From: Bradyrhizobium mercantei
GTDB taxonomy: Bacteria; Pseudomonadota; Alphaproteobacteria; Rhizobiales; Xanthobacteraceae
Direction: 5' to 3'
DNA: 64,000 nucleotides
Assembly: GCF_001982635.1 (NCBI RefSeq)
Contig: NZ_MKFI01000004.1
Location: 675,609-739,608, forward strand
How positions within the stretch are numbered: position 1 is the stretch's first letter; each line of letters starts with the position of its first letter. Below are positions 35,821 through 44,076 of this stretch, in pieces. A program made the position numbers and the translations under genes. The notes beneath the pieces are model-generated. The model saw nothing but the letters and a program-made list of their open reading frames with translations. It searched no databases and was not told the DNA's origin.

Positions 35821-37968
35821 ATGCGTTCGAGTCGCATCCGTGCCGGCCTCACGCCGTTGCTGCTCGGCGCCCTGTTCCTGGCGCTGGATTGTATTTTGAC
35901 GTGCAGCACCGGGGCCGGCCAGGCGCTCGCTGCGTGCGAGCTGCGCTCGCGCGGCGGCGCGATCAAGCGCGTGGTGCAGATCGAGCTCGACAACGTTCAC
36001 CTGCGCCGCGACAACCCGAACGTACCTTCGGACCTCGAGCAGATGCCGCATCTGCGCGACTTCCTCGCGCGTGACGGCCTCATCGCAAGCAACCATCAGA
36101 CCTCGCCGCTGGCACAGACGGCGCCCGACGCTCTCACTATCCTGACCGGCTTGCACGGCGACCGCATGGGCGTACCGATCGGCAACAGCAGCGCCGCGTT
36201 CCGCAGCGACGGCAGCGTCGGCCTTGCCAGCGCCTTTTCCTATTGGACTGCGAGCAGCGGCGACGGCAAGCCACTGATGCTGGCTGACACCGGCAAAACC
36301 GTGCCCGCGCCGTGGGTGCCGTTCACCGCCGTCGGCTGCGACGTCGGCGCGTTCGCAACGACCGGCCTGACGCTGCAGCAGATCGGCCCCGAGATCGTGG
36401 CCACACTCGGCGCCTCCGACGCGCTCGCCGCTGTCAGCGATCCGCGCAAGGCACGCAGCGATCTCCTTGGCATTGCCATTCATTGCGCCCGCGGCAGCGC
36501 GTTGTGCAGCAACGGCCACGCGCGTTCCGATCTGCTGCCCGATGAGCCCGGCGGCTATGCCGGCTTCAGCGCGCTGCTCGGCAACCGTCATGTGCAGCCG
36601 GTGATCTCGCCTGATGGACCGGTCATGGATCTGGACGGCGATGTCATTGACGACGACGCAGGCCGTCCAGGCTTTCCCGGCGCATCGGAGACGACGGCCG
36701 CCCAGTCGCTCGGCTATGCCGCGGCGATGCTGGAGGCCGGCGTAGCGGTGGTCTATGTCGGGATCGGTGACGCACACAGGCCGTCCACGGCGCGACGGCG
36801 CGCCTTCGGCCCCGGCGAACGCGACCATGTCGCAAGGCTCGCCGCGGATGACGCGGCCTTCAAGGCCTTTCTCGACCGGCTCGCCGCAAGCGGGATCACC
36901 ACGCGCAACACGCTGTTCATCATCGTGCCCACGGGCAACGACCGCTTTGTCGGCGGGCCGCCCAGCCCCGCCGCGTGCGATGGCCTCGCGGTGCCTTGCA
37001 GCTACGGGCCGATCGGCGCGATCGGCATCGCCGTCGATCGACTGCTCGCCACCGAGCGGCGCAACGTCACCGCATTCGATGTCCAGGCCGGCAACGCGCC
37101 GCCGTTCTACATCCGCGGCAATCCGCTTCCCGCCGATCCGCTGACGCGCACGCTCGCCCAGGACATCGGCAAGCTCGGCGCCATCAACCCGGTGACCGGC
37201 AAGAGCGATCGCCTGACATCGATGGTCGCCGATCGCGCGCAGATGCAGCTCATGCACATGGTCACCGCGAGCCCCGCGCGCACACCGCACATCATCATGT
37301 TCGCCGATCCCGATTACCTCATCCGGACCGCCGCCAGCCGGACCGACTGCGCACAGCCGCCGGCCTGCGTCGCGGTAGATCCCGATACGGCGTGGGTGCG
37401 CGGCTACATCGCGCAGATTCTGGGCGGCAGCTGGTTCGGCATGGCCGGGCCTGGTGTCGCGCACCTTGGCGAGACGGCGGACATTGCCTCGCACCAGGCG
37501 GACCTGCGGCCCACTTTGCTGGCACTGCTCGGGCTGACCGATCGCTACGTCCACGACGGCACCGTGCTCGTGGACACACTCGAGGCGGGGGCGCTGCCAA
37601 CGGAGCTCGCGAACGATCGTGCGACCTACGTGGCACTGGCACGCGCCGGCAAGACCATCAATGATCCGCTCGGCCAGCTCGGACGCAACAGCCTTGCCTT
37701 TGCGACCCAGGCCATCAAGGGCGGCGATGCCGGCTACCAGCGCTATCTTGAGACGATCGGCGCGATCACCACCAGGCGCGACGCACTGACACGCGAGATC
37801 AACGCGCAGCTCGACGGCGCAGCTTTCGCGCATCGGCCGATCAATCCGTCCTACGCCCGGGCGCTGATCGGTCGCACCGAGGCACTGGTCAACGAGGTCG
37901 AGGAGCTCGCCGGCAACAGCCTGGCTCCCGCCGATCGTCCCTGGAAGGCGGCAAGCGATGCGCATTGA
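35821..37968 (+). CDS. Secreted alkaline-phosphatase-superfamily protein with incomplete metal site
   Basis: The 715-residue precursor has a hydrophobic signal segment (residues 8-36). The fold signature is visible: first metal Asp D57 (QIELDNVH), the nucleophile region QTAPDALTILTGLHGDRMG (T100 as candidate), GIGDAHRP with a DAH motif, ADDAAFKAFLDRLAASG, and late DLRPTLLALLGL. Phosphatases and sulfatases of this superfamily normally have a DHG metal motif after the TLFIIV strand; here that place reads PTGNDRF, so catalysis may be lost or altered. It lies directly upstream of gspD (11-base overlap if the long gspD start is used), which suggests it is a T2SS exoprotein or assembly factor. Confidence 0.65.
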   Translation: MRSSRIRAGLTPLLLGALFLALDCILTCSTGAGQALAACELRSRGGAIKRVVQIELDNVHLRRDNPNVPSDLEQMPHLRDFLARDGLIASNHQTSPLAQTAPDALTILTGLHGDRMGVPIGNSSAAFRSDGSVGLASAFSYWTASSGDGKPLMLADTGKTVPAPWVPFTAVGCDVGAFATTGLTLQQIGPEIVATLGASDALAAVSDPRKARSDLLGIAIHCARGSALCSNGHARSDLLPDEPGGYAGFSALLGNRHVQPVISPDGPVMDLDGDVIDDDAGRPGFPGASETTAAQSLGYAAAMLEAGVAVVYVGIGDAHRPSTARRRAFGPGERDHVARLAADDAAFKAFLDRLAASGITTRNTLFIIVPTGNDRFVGGPPSPAACDGLAVPCSYGPIGAIGIAVDRLLATERRNVTAFDVQAGNAPPFYIRGNPLPADPLTRTLAQDIGKLGAINPVTGKSDRLTSMVADRAQMQLMHMVTASPARTPHIIMFADPDYLIRTAASRTDCAQPPACVAVDPDTAWVRGYIAQILGGSWFGMAGPGVAHLGETADIASHQADLRPTLLALLGLTDRYVHDGTVLVDTLEAGALPTELANDRATYVALARAGKTINDPLGQLGRNSLAFATQAIKGGDAGYQRYLETIGAITTRRDALTREINAQLDGAAFAHRPINPSYARALIGRTEALVNEVEELAGNSLAPADRPWKAASDAH

Positions 37969-38026
37969 CAATCGGACTGCCGCCGGCACCGCCACGTTCC
38001 GGCACCGCGGACAAGGGAGAACCATC

Positions 38027-40381
38027 GTGCAACGTCTTCAACGGCTCCGTCTCCCACGCACGGCATCGATTTCCGCAGTCACCGGCACATGGCTTGCGCT
38101 CGCCGGCCTGCTCGGCGGCTGCATGATGGACAAGAGCATCGATCTGCCTGGCCGCGATCAGGTCACGGACCCGATCCGCGATGCCGATCTGCGCGCCCGC
38201 TGGAGCGGGCCGGTCGGCGGGACGTCCGGCGCAACGGCATCCACGCGGACGCAGCCCATGGTGTTTCCCGGCGCCGATCAGGATCTCGCGCCGTCGCCCA
38301 CGCAGCGAGACGTCAGCACGACGGCAACGACGCGCGTGGCGAGCGCGGTCGACGGCGACGTCGTCAGCGAGAGCGGCGGTATCGAGCTGAACTTCGACAA
38401 CGCCGATATTCCGACAGTGGTGAAATCGGTGATCGGTGACAGCCTCGGGATGAACTACGTCGTCGACCCGCGTGTCCAGGGCGTGATCACGCTGGCCTCC
38501 GCGCAGCGGATTCCGCGCAAGGACGTGTTGCCGATCTTCGAGAGCGTGCTGCGGATGTCGAATGCGGCGCTGCTGCGCGAAGACAATCTGATCCGCATCG
38601 TGCCGTTGCCGGAAGCCGCCGGCGCCGGTGTCTCGGTCGTCGGCGCGGGACAACCCGGCTACGGCGTCTCGATCGTGCCACTGCGCTTCGTCTCCGCCGC
38701 GGCGATCGGCAAGACGGCGGAAAGCTTCCTGTCGCGGCCCGGCGCCGTGCGGGTCGATCAGGCCCGCAACGTGCTGTTGATCCAGGGGACCGCGTCCGAG
38801 CGCCAGGCCGCGCTCGCCGTCATCGGCACGCTCGACGTGGAATGGCTGCGCAACCAGTCGGTCGGGCTCTATCCGCTGAAGTCGACCGCGCCGGAGACCA
38901 TGATCCGCGAGCTCGAGAAAGTGTTCGACACCGCCGATGGCGGACAGGGCCAGGGCGTGATCAAGTTTCAGCCGGTGTCGCGCATGAATGCGGTGCTGGC
39001 GGTGAGCAAGAACAGCAAGGTGCTGGAACGCGCCACCCAATGGGTGCGGCGGCTGGACCGCTCCGACCCGACCGGCACGACGGTGCGGGTCTACAGCCTG
39101 CGCTTCGGCAACGCGCGCAGCATCGCCCGCATCCTCAACGAGATGTTCGTCGGCCGCAGCTCGCAATCGGCCGGTGACAGCCAGACCAGCGCGACTGCGC
39201 CCGGGCAGAGCGGCACGACGTCGCGGATCGACTCGCTCGGCAGCGGTACGCTCAGCAGCAACAATAACAACACGCAGGGCACCACCGGCGCGACGGGCGG
39301 CAGCACCGATGCTTCGGGTAATGCCAACAAGACCCAGGTTGGATTTGGCGATCGCAAGGACGACGACCAGGACGCGCCAGGCCCCGGCGGCGGGACGGGC
39401 CTGGGCTCGCTGCCACGCGGCGTCTTCCAGAATGTCCGCATCACCGCCGACAAGTCGACCAACGCGATCATGGTCTACTCCAACCAGGAGGATTACGTCG
39501 TGATCGAGCGCGCGCTGGAGCAGCTCGACCGGCCGCGGCTGCAGGTCGCCGTCGACGCGATGGTTGCCGAGGTCACGCTGACGAACCAGCTGCAATATGG
39601 CGTCCAGGCCTATCTGACCAGCGCGAATGCCGGCGCCGGCCCCGACAAGGGATCGGTCGGCCTGTTCACCGCCGCGCAATCGGCGACACAAACCGCCCTG
39701 CTCTCGCGCGTGCTGCCCGGGTTCAACGCGCTGCTCGGCGCCGAAGCGAATCCCAAGCTGGTGCTGAATGCACTGTCCACCCTGACCACCGTCAAGGTGC
39801 TCTCGGCACCCTCGCTGGTGGTCGCCGACAACGAGCCCGCGATCCTCGAGGTCGGCGATCAGGTACCGATCTCGACCGGCAGCACCGTCACCGGGCTCAA
39901 CGTGGTGAGCAGCATCAGCCGGCAGAACACCGGCATCATCCTGAAAGTGCTGCCGCATGTGCACCCGAACGGATCGATCGAGCTCGAGATCGAGCAGGAA
40001 GTCTCCAACGTCGTCAATCCCGCCGGCGCTAGCGCCCAGAACCTGACGCCCACCATCTCGCAGCGGCGCATCCACTCCACGATTGCCACCAGCAGCGGCC
40101 AGACCGCGCTGCTTGGCGGCCTCATCAAGGAGGACGACGAGCGCACGGTGTCCGGCCTGCCCGGCCTCAACGAGATCAAATATCTCGGCGATCTGCTCAG
40201 CCAGAAGAGCGACAGCAAGACCCGCTCGGAGATCATCGTCTTCGTCACCACCAAGATCGTGCGCAATCCTCACGATGCCCAGGTCGTTGCAGAAGAGTTC
40301 CGCGAGCGCCTCGACAGCATGCGGCGCGCACCGACGACCTTCGATGCGCAGGCGGCGCCGCCGGCCGGCACGCGCAAATGA
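38027..40381 (+). CDS. gspD: Type II secretion outer membrane secretin GspD (lipoprotein)
   Basis: The 784-residue secretin forms the outer-membrane channel of the T2SS. It has an N0-type domain (IELNFDNADIPTVVKSVIGD), N-domains with repeated IVPL and VYSLRFGNARSIARILNEMF patterns, and a Ser/Asn/Gly-rich insert (about 385-460). The secretin core has VPISTGSTVTG and the signature SGLPGLNEIKYLGDLLS...RSEIIVFVTTKIV. I chose GTG 38027, which has AAGGGAG 7 bases upstream and gives a compact lipoprotein signal with lipobox LGGC (C32). An ATG at 37958 would overlap the upstream gene. No pilotin gene is seen, so the lipid anchor may replace it. Confidence 0.93.
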   Translation: MQRLQRLRLPRTASISAVTGTWLALAGLLGGCMMDKSIDLPGRDQVTDPIRDADLRARWSGPVGGTSGATASTRTQPMVFPGADQDLAPSPTQRDVSTTATTRVASAVDGDVVSESGGIELNFDNADIPTVVKSVIGDSLGMNYVVDPRVQGVITLASAQRIPRKDVLPIFESVLRMSNAALLREDNLIRIVPLPEAAGAGVSVVGAGQPGYGVSIVPLRFVSAAAIGKTAESFLSRPGAVRVDQARNVLLIQGTASERQAALAVIGTLDVEWLRNQSVGLYPLKSTAPETMIRELEKVFDTADGGQGQGVIKFQPVSRMNAVLAVSKNSKVLERATQWVRRLDRSDPTGTTVRVYSLRFGNARSIARILNEMFVGRSSQSAGDSQTSATAPGQSGTTSRIDSLGSGTLSSNNNNTQGTTGATGGSTDASGNANKTQVGFGDRKDDDQDAPGPGGGTGLGSLPRGVFQNVRITADKSTNAIMVYSNQEDYVVIERALEQLDRPRLQVAVDAMVAEVTLTNQLQYGVQAYLTSANAGAGPDKGSVGLFTAAQSATQTALLSRVLPGFNALLGAEANPKLVLNALSTLTTVKVLSAPSLVVADNEPAILEVGDQVPISTGSTVTGLNVVSSISRQNTGIILKVLPHVHPNGSIELEIEQEVSNVVNPAGASAQNLTPTISQRRIHSTIATSSGQTALLGGLIKEDDERTVSGLPGLNEIKYLGDLLSQKSDSKTRSEIIVFVTTKIVRNPHDAQVVAEEFRERLDSMRRAPTTFDAQAAPPAGTRK

Positions 40382-40394
40382 GCCGAGGCCGCCG

Positions 40395-41126
40395 ATGGCG
40401 ATGGTTTCATCCATACTGAGGGCCCTGGGAGCAGCGCTCTTCAGCACGGCTGCGACCGCCGCCGAGCTGAGCAGCGTCACACTGCAGGGCGACGTCACCA
40501 TCGTCGTGCTCAGCGGCGACGTCGCGCAGGGCGACACCGAGGCCGCGGAAGCACTGATCAAGGCCGCCAATGACGGCAACCGCCTGATCTCGGCGATCCG
40601 GCTCGATTCACCGGGCGGCAGCCTCGCCGAGGCGGTGAAGCTCGCCGGCCTGATCCGCCGGGCGAAGCTGCCGACCATCGTCGCGGCCGGATCGCGCTGT
40701 GCATCGGCCTGCTTCATCGTGTTCGCGGCGGGAAACGAGAAATTCGCGAGCTATGAAGCCGCGATCGGCGTGCACGGCGTGTCCGACAAATTCGGCCACG
40801 AGACCGCGCAAACCGAAGAGGCCACGATCGCCATGGCCCGCATCGCCAGCGGGTTCGGCGTGCCGCCGCGTGTCATCGGACAGATGGTGACGACGCACGC
40901 CCACGAGATTGCATGGCTGACGCCCGATGATCTGCGCGCCATGGGCGCCATCATGACCGATCGGCCGGGACGCCGCGTCCCGCCGCCGGCATCGCCCGAC
41001 GATCGATGGCTTGCGGGGCTGGACACTCAATCGGAAGACAGAACGAATTCGCAACCGGCCGATCAACGCCCAACCGAGCCCGCCGGCAAACCCGGCCGGC
41101 ACGCATTGCCTGGGCAAAGAAGATAA
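40395..41126 (+). CDS. Periplasmic ClpP/SppA-fold serine protease-like protein
   Basis: The 243-residue protein has a signal peptide (MAMVSSILRALGAALFSTAATA) and a crotonase/ClpP-fold core: AIRLDSPGGSLAEAVKLAGLI, then candidate nucleophile S104 in SRCASACFIVFAAG and H127 in GVHGVS. These are the positions of the Ser and His of ClpP and related secreted proteins of COG3904 type. A Pro-rich low-complexity tail starts near 195. It follows gspD by 13 bases, so it is co-transcribed, and may trim or quality-control T2SS parts or cargo in the periplasm. Activity is inferred, not shown. Confidence 0.8.
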   Translation: MAMVSSILRALGAALFSTAATAAELSSVTLQGDVTIVVLSGDVAQGDTEAAEALIKAANDGNRLISAIRLDSPGGSLAEAVKLAGLIRRAKLPTIVAAGSRCASACFIVFAAGNEKFASYEAAIGVHGVSDKFGHETAQTEEATIAMARIASGFGVPPRVIGQMVTTHAHEIAWLTPDDLRAMGAIMTDRPGRRVPPPASPDDRWLAGLDTQSEDRTNSQPADQRPTEPAGKPGRHALPGQRR

Positions 41127-41146
41127 GCCGCGCCCTCGCCGCAGCA

Positions 41147-41638
41147 TCACTCGTTGCTGGCAGCGCTCGTCAGCTTGTCCAGGGAGATGTCGCCGGCGGT
41201 CCCGCTGCCGCCCTCCTGACCATCCGAGCCGTAGGAGAGGATGTCGTACGCCTCGTGTTCACCGGGGGCCCGATAGATATAGGGATGGCTCCATGGGTCA
41301 TTGGGAAGCGTGCCGCCCTTCAGGTAAGGACCATTCCAATTGGCCGCGCCCGAGGTCCGCTGCACCAGCGCTGTGAGCCCCTCCGCGGTCGATGGATAAC
41401 GGCCGGTATCGAGCTGGAACAGATCGAGCGCGCTCGCGAAGCTGCGCATCTGGATCTTGGCCGCCTTGACCTTCGATTCACTCAGGTAGCTCAGCACGCG
41501 TGGGCCGACCAGTCCCATGATCAAGCCGATGATGGCGATGACGACCAGCATTTCGACGAGCGTAAATCCCCGCTCGCTTTGCCGCGTCTTGTCCCGGTCG
41601 ATACGCCCGGAGGTAAGGATGGAGTTTTGCTTCGACAT
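41147..41638 (-). CDS. gspG: Type II secretion major pseudopilin GspG
   Basis: The 163-residue protein has a basic leader of 24 residues and the prepilin peptidase site RG24-F25TLVE29 with Glu at +5, then a hydrophobic helix (MLVVIAIIGLIMGLVG). The C-domain is GspG-specific (GRYPSTAEGLTALVQ, NDPWSHPYIYRAPGEH, DILSYGSDGQEGG) with the calcium-site region near the end. It forms the piston-like pseudopilus. It is on the opposite strand from gspD and gspE-M, downstream of PstS-like gene 2 on the same strand with a strong hairpin between them. Confidence 0.95.
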   Translation of the reverse strand: MSKQNSILTSGRIDRDKTRQSERGFTLVEMLVVIAIIGLIMGLVGPRVLSYLSESKVKAAKIQMRSFASALDLFQLDTGRYPSTAEGLTALVQRTSGAANWNGPYLKGGTLPNDPWSHPYIYRAPGEHEAYDILSYGSDGQEGGSGTAGDISLDKLTSAASNE

Positions 41639-41706
41639 CGCTGTTGGTCCAATGAGTCACAAGGCCGAGAGCCGTCACGCGTCTCGTCGACGCTCTGCGA
41701 ATAGTT

Positions 41707-41732
41707 CCGGGCGCCTCGATTGAGGCGCCCGG
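41707..41732 (-). terminator. Strong hairpin between PstS-like gene 2 and gspG
   Basis: CCGGGCGCCTC and GAGGCGCCCGG form a perfect 11-bp stem with a GATT loop. It lies 70 bases after the PstS-like stop and 69 bases before the gspG start, both on the minus strand. No T-run follows, so it may be a partial terminator or an mRNA 3'-end stabiliser that lowers gspG relative to the upstream gene. Confidence 0.65.
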
Positions 41733-41801
41733 CCGTGTCATGTGCTTGATGCGATCGGGCTACGACGCCGTTGGGATTGCGCCGTCCGCGACTGCGCAAG
41801 C

Positions 41802-43706
41802 TTACTTGGCGCCGCCGCTGGCGCCGTTGGCGACATTCAAGCAGCCGTTTGCCTGAGTAGCGGCCGCAGCAGCGATGTTGGTCGTGTTGCTGCCCCAGTA
41901 CTGCTTCTGGATGTTGCGCACATAGGTCACCGGCAGCAGGTGGAAGCCGGCGTTCTCGGCCACCTGCGCGACGTCCGGATCGCCCGCGTCCGCACCCGCG
42001 AAGTACCAGGTCAGGAAGTTGACGAGGTTGGTGACGCGGTTGGTATCGGCCTGCACGTTGTAGCAGCTGTACAGGTCGAGGAAGGTGGTGCCGCTGAGCG
42101 GATAGGCATTCAGCCTGTTCGTGAGGGGCAGCACCGGCAGGCCGGTCACCGTCACGCCGGACTGGGTGACAGTACCGAACACGTTGGCGTAGATGTTGTA
42201 GTCGTTCCAGGTCCAGGTCGTGGCCGGCGTCTTGAGGCGGGTGTCACCCCACGCGGCGGCGGCAGCGTCCGGCGTCGGTGCGATGAACTCGAGGGTCGTC
42301 GGCGTCGCGTTGTTCGGAACATAGGTGCCGGCACCGCGCAACTGCTCGTTCTGCAGAGCCGCCGAACGGGGAGCAGCGATCGTCCCAACCTGGGTGGTGT
42401 AGGGCTGGGTGAAATCGGCGCTGACGTATCCGATGCGGCCCGCATTGCCGCTGCTGGTGCTGATCGCCGATGCCACGCCGCCGCTTCCGGTTGCGCTGAT
42501 CCAGGTGTTCGTCGTCACCGTCGTCGACGCAGACCACGGACCGGAGCCGCGGACGGCGTCGATGCGGGCGATCAGGTTGGCGAAGGTGGTGCTCGGCAGG
42601 GTCGTGGTGTTGAAGATCGACTTGTAGCCGAACGCGCCGGTGGAATCGAGCAGCGGGCAGACCGCCTTGAGATAGTTGGTCAGGATGAAGCTCGTGCCGC
42701 TGCCATCGCCGCGATAGACGATGCGGATCGGCAGCGAGGAGCTCGAGTAGGCCTGCAGCGTGCCGCTGCTGTTGGCGTTCGCGTAGTTGAAGGCCGCGAG
42801 CACCTGCGTGCCGGCGTTGTTGAGGTACGGGATCTTGTTGGCGGTGACATCGTTCCAGTCGGTCACGAGGCCGGTGAAGATCGCGCACATCTGCGCCGTG
42901 GTGAGCTGGATGGCCGCGCCCTGGTTGGCCTGGGTGCCCGGCGTGGCACCGGTGCCGGCGACCGCCGAGTTCACGGTCATCGTGCTGGTGTTGACACCGA
43001 TCGCGACGTTGACTTCGAAGGCCGGGACCTGGATCGGGTTGCCGTACACCGTGGTGTTGTAGGCGACCGAGGCGGTCGAGGTGCTGTTCAGCGTGATCTG
43101 GGTCGGCGCGCCGCCGGTGGTGGTCCAGCTTTGCGTCGGGTTGAAGCTGACCGACGACGTGGTGAGCGCGGCCAGCGTGGTGCCGAGCGGCGAGTCCGAC
43201 AGGCCGATATCGACGCGCGGATACGGATAGCTGCCGAACTTGGTCGCCGGGCTGCCCGGATTGGCGAGGTCGATCATCGCGGGCTGGTTCGCCGGCAGCG
43301 GGTTCGCGATCAGGATGTTGGCCGACGCGTTCGGCGTCACCGTGCCGTTGTACCACTGCTGCGGATTGTTGGTGAGGAAGCCACGGACGCCGTTGCCGCT
43401 ACCGACGCCGGCATACATGCCCTGAACCGGCACGCTCACCAGCGTGCAGGTGGTCGGCAACTTGCCCGGTCCCGTGGAGGACGAGAACGCGAAGCCGTCG
43501 GGATAGCTGGTGCCGGAGCCGACGATGCCGCCCATGTAGCAGTCGAAGATCTGGCGGAAGGCTTCCGAGGCGAGCGTGCTGCCGCCCGCGTAGATGCCGG
43601 CAGTGGCGGTGGAGGCCTGCGCGTTCGCGGGCGTGATGGTCGAGGACGCAAGCAGGGCCAGCACCGAAGCGGTGCCGAGCATGTATTTGGACGATTGCAT
43701 TTTCAT
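41802..43706 (-). CDS. Secreted PstS-like substrate-binding-fold protein 2
   Basis: The 634-residue precursor has a signal peptide (ALLASSTITPANAQA) and mature start GIYAGGSTLASEAFRQIFDCY. It is clearly paralogous to the protein at 18154-20127: both share CTLVS, VGSGNG, IQVPAFEV/IQVPAMEV, AQLCAIF/AQMCAIF, IVYRGDGSGTSFILTNYL and a GGAK C-terminus. AGGAAC lies about 7 bases before the ATG. It is the first gene of a unit with gspG, which supports a role as T2SS cargo or accessory factor. PstS-like/DING proteins and phosphatases are known T2SS substrates in Pseudomonas, so phosphate scavenging is a reasonable guess. Confidence 0.82.
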   Translation of the reverse strand: MKMQSSKYMLGTASVLALLASSTITPANAQASTATAGIYAGGSTLASEAFRQIFDCYMGGIVGSGTSYPDGFAFSSSTGPGKLPTTCTLVSVPVQGMYAGVGSGNGVRGFLTNNPQQWYNGTVTPNASANILIANPLPANQPAMIDLANPGSPATKFGSYPYPRVDIGLSDSPLGTTLAALTTSSVSFNPTQSWTTTGGAPTQITLNSTSTASVAYNTTVYGNPIQVPAFEVNVAIGVNTSTMTVNSAVAGTGATPGTQANQGAAIQLTTAQMCAIFTGLVTDWNDVTANKIPYLNNAGTQVLAAFNYANANSSGTLQAYSSSSLPIRIVYRGDGSGTSFILTNYLKAVCPLLDSTGAFGYKSIFNTTTLPSTTFANLIARIDAVRGSGPWSASTTVTTNTWISATGSGGVASAISTSSGNAGRIGYVSADFTQPYTTQVGTIAAPRSAALQNEQLRGAGTYVPNNATPTTLEFIAPTPDAAAAAWGDTRLKTPATTWTWNDYNIYANVFGTVTQSGVTVTGLPVLPLTNRLNAYPLSGTTFLDLYSCYNVQADTNRVTNLVNFLTWYFAGADAGDPDVAQVAENAGFHLLPVTYVRNIQKQYWGSNTTNIAAAAATQANGCLNVANGASGGAK

Positions 43707-44076
43707 TGCGCTGTTCCTGTGGGGTTGATCACCACCGGCACATCGTCATCGCGTCGTCATAAGAGCGCAAAGTAATCTTCAAACTATATGAAGTTTATTT
43801 TGCTACCTGATCCTGGATTCGTGGAATGAATCCAAGTTTATACAAGTATCTCTTCCGTCGACGTCATGTCTCCGCCGCCGATGATTGACTTCACGTCTGA
43901 TAGACAATTCGACGATCGGCTTAGCGCAGGGATTATTTTCGATCAGTCTCCGAAAAACATCTTGGCAATACCTCGCTCGATGCTCTATGGACTCTTCGTC
44001 CGATGGCTCGCTGTCTGATCGCAAACTATCTCTAGAGCAATCTTCGCGTGCCCCTCATTCAAGCGAGGCCTCCCAC
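43707..44076. other. AT-richer divergent promoter region
   Basis: This 370-base gap between PstS-like gene 2 (-) and the GT41 gene (+) contains an AT-rich stretch (about 43765-43850) with small inverted repeats CTTCA/TGAAG (43775-43791) and GGATTC/GAATCC (about 43815-43833). It likely contains promoters for both directions. An in-frame upstream extension of the GT41 gene here has no ribosome binding site. Confidence 0.45.

Noticed and set aside
43885..44076. Longer N-terminus for the GT41 glycosyltransferase
   Set aside because: The in-frame extension has no ribosome binding site, is compositionally unlike the protein and lies in the AT-rich divergent promoter region.
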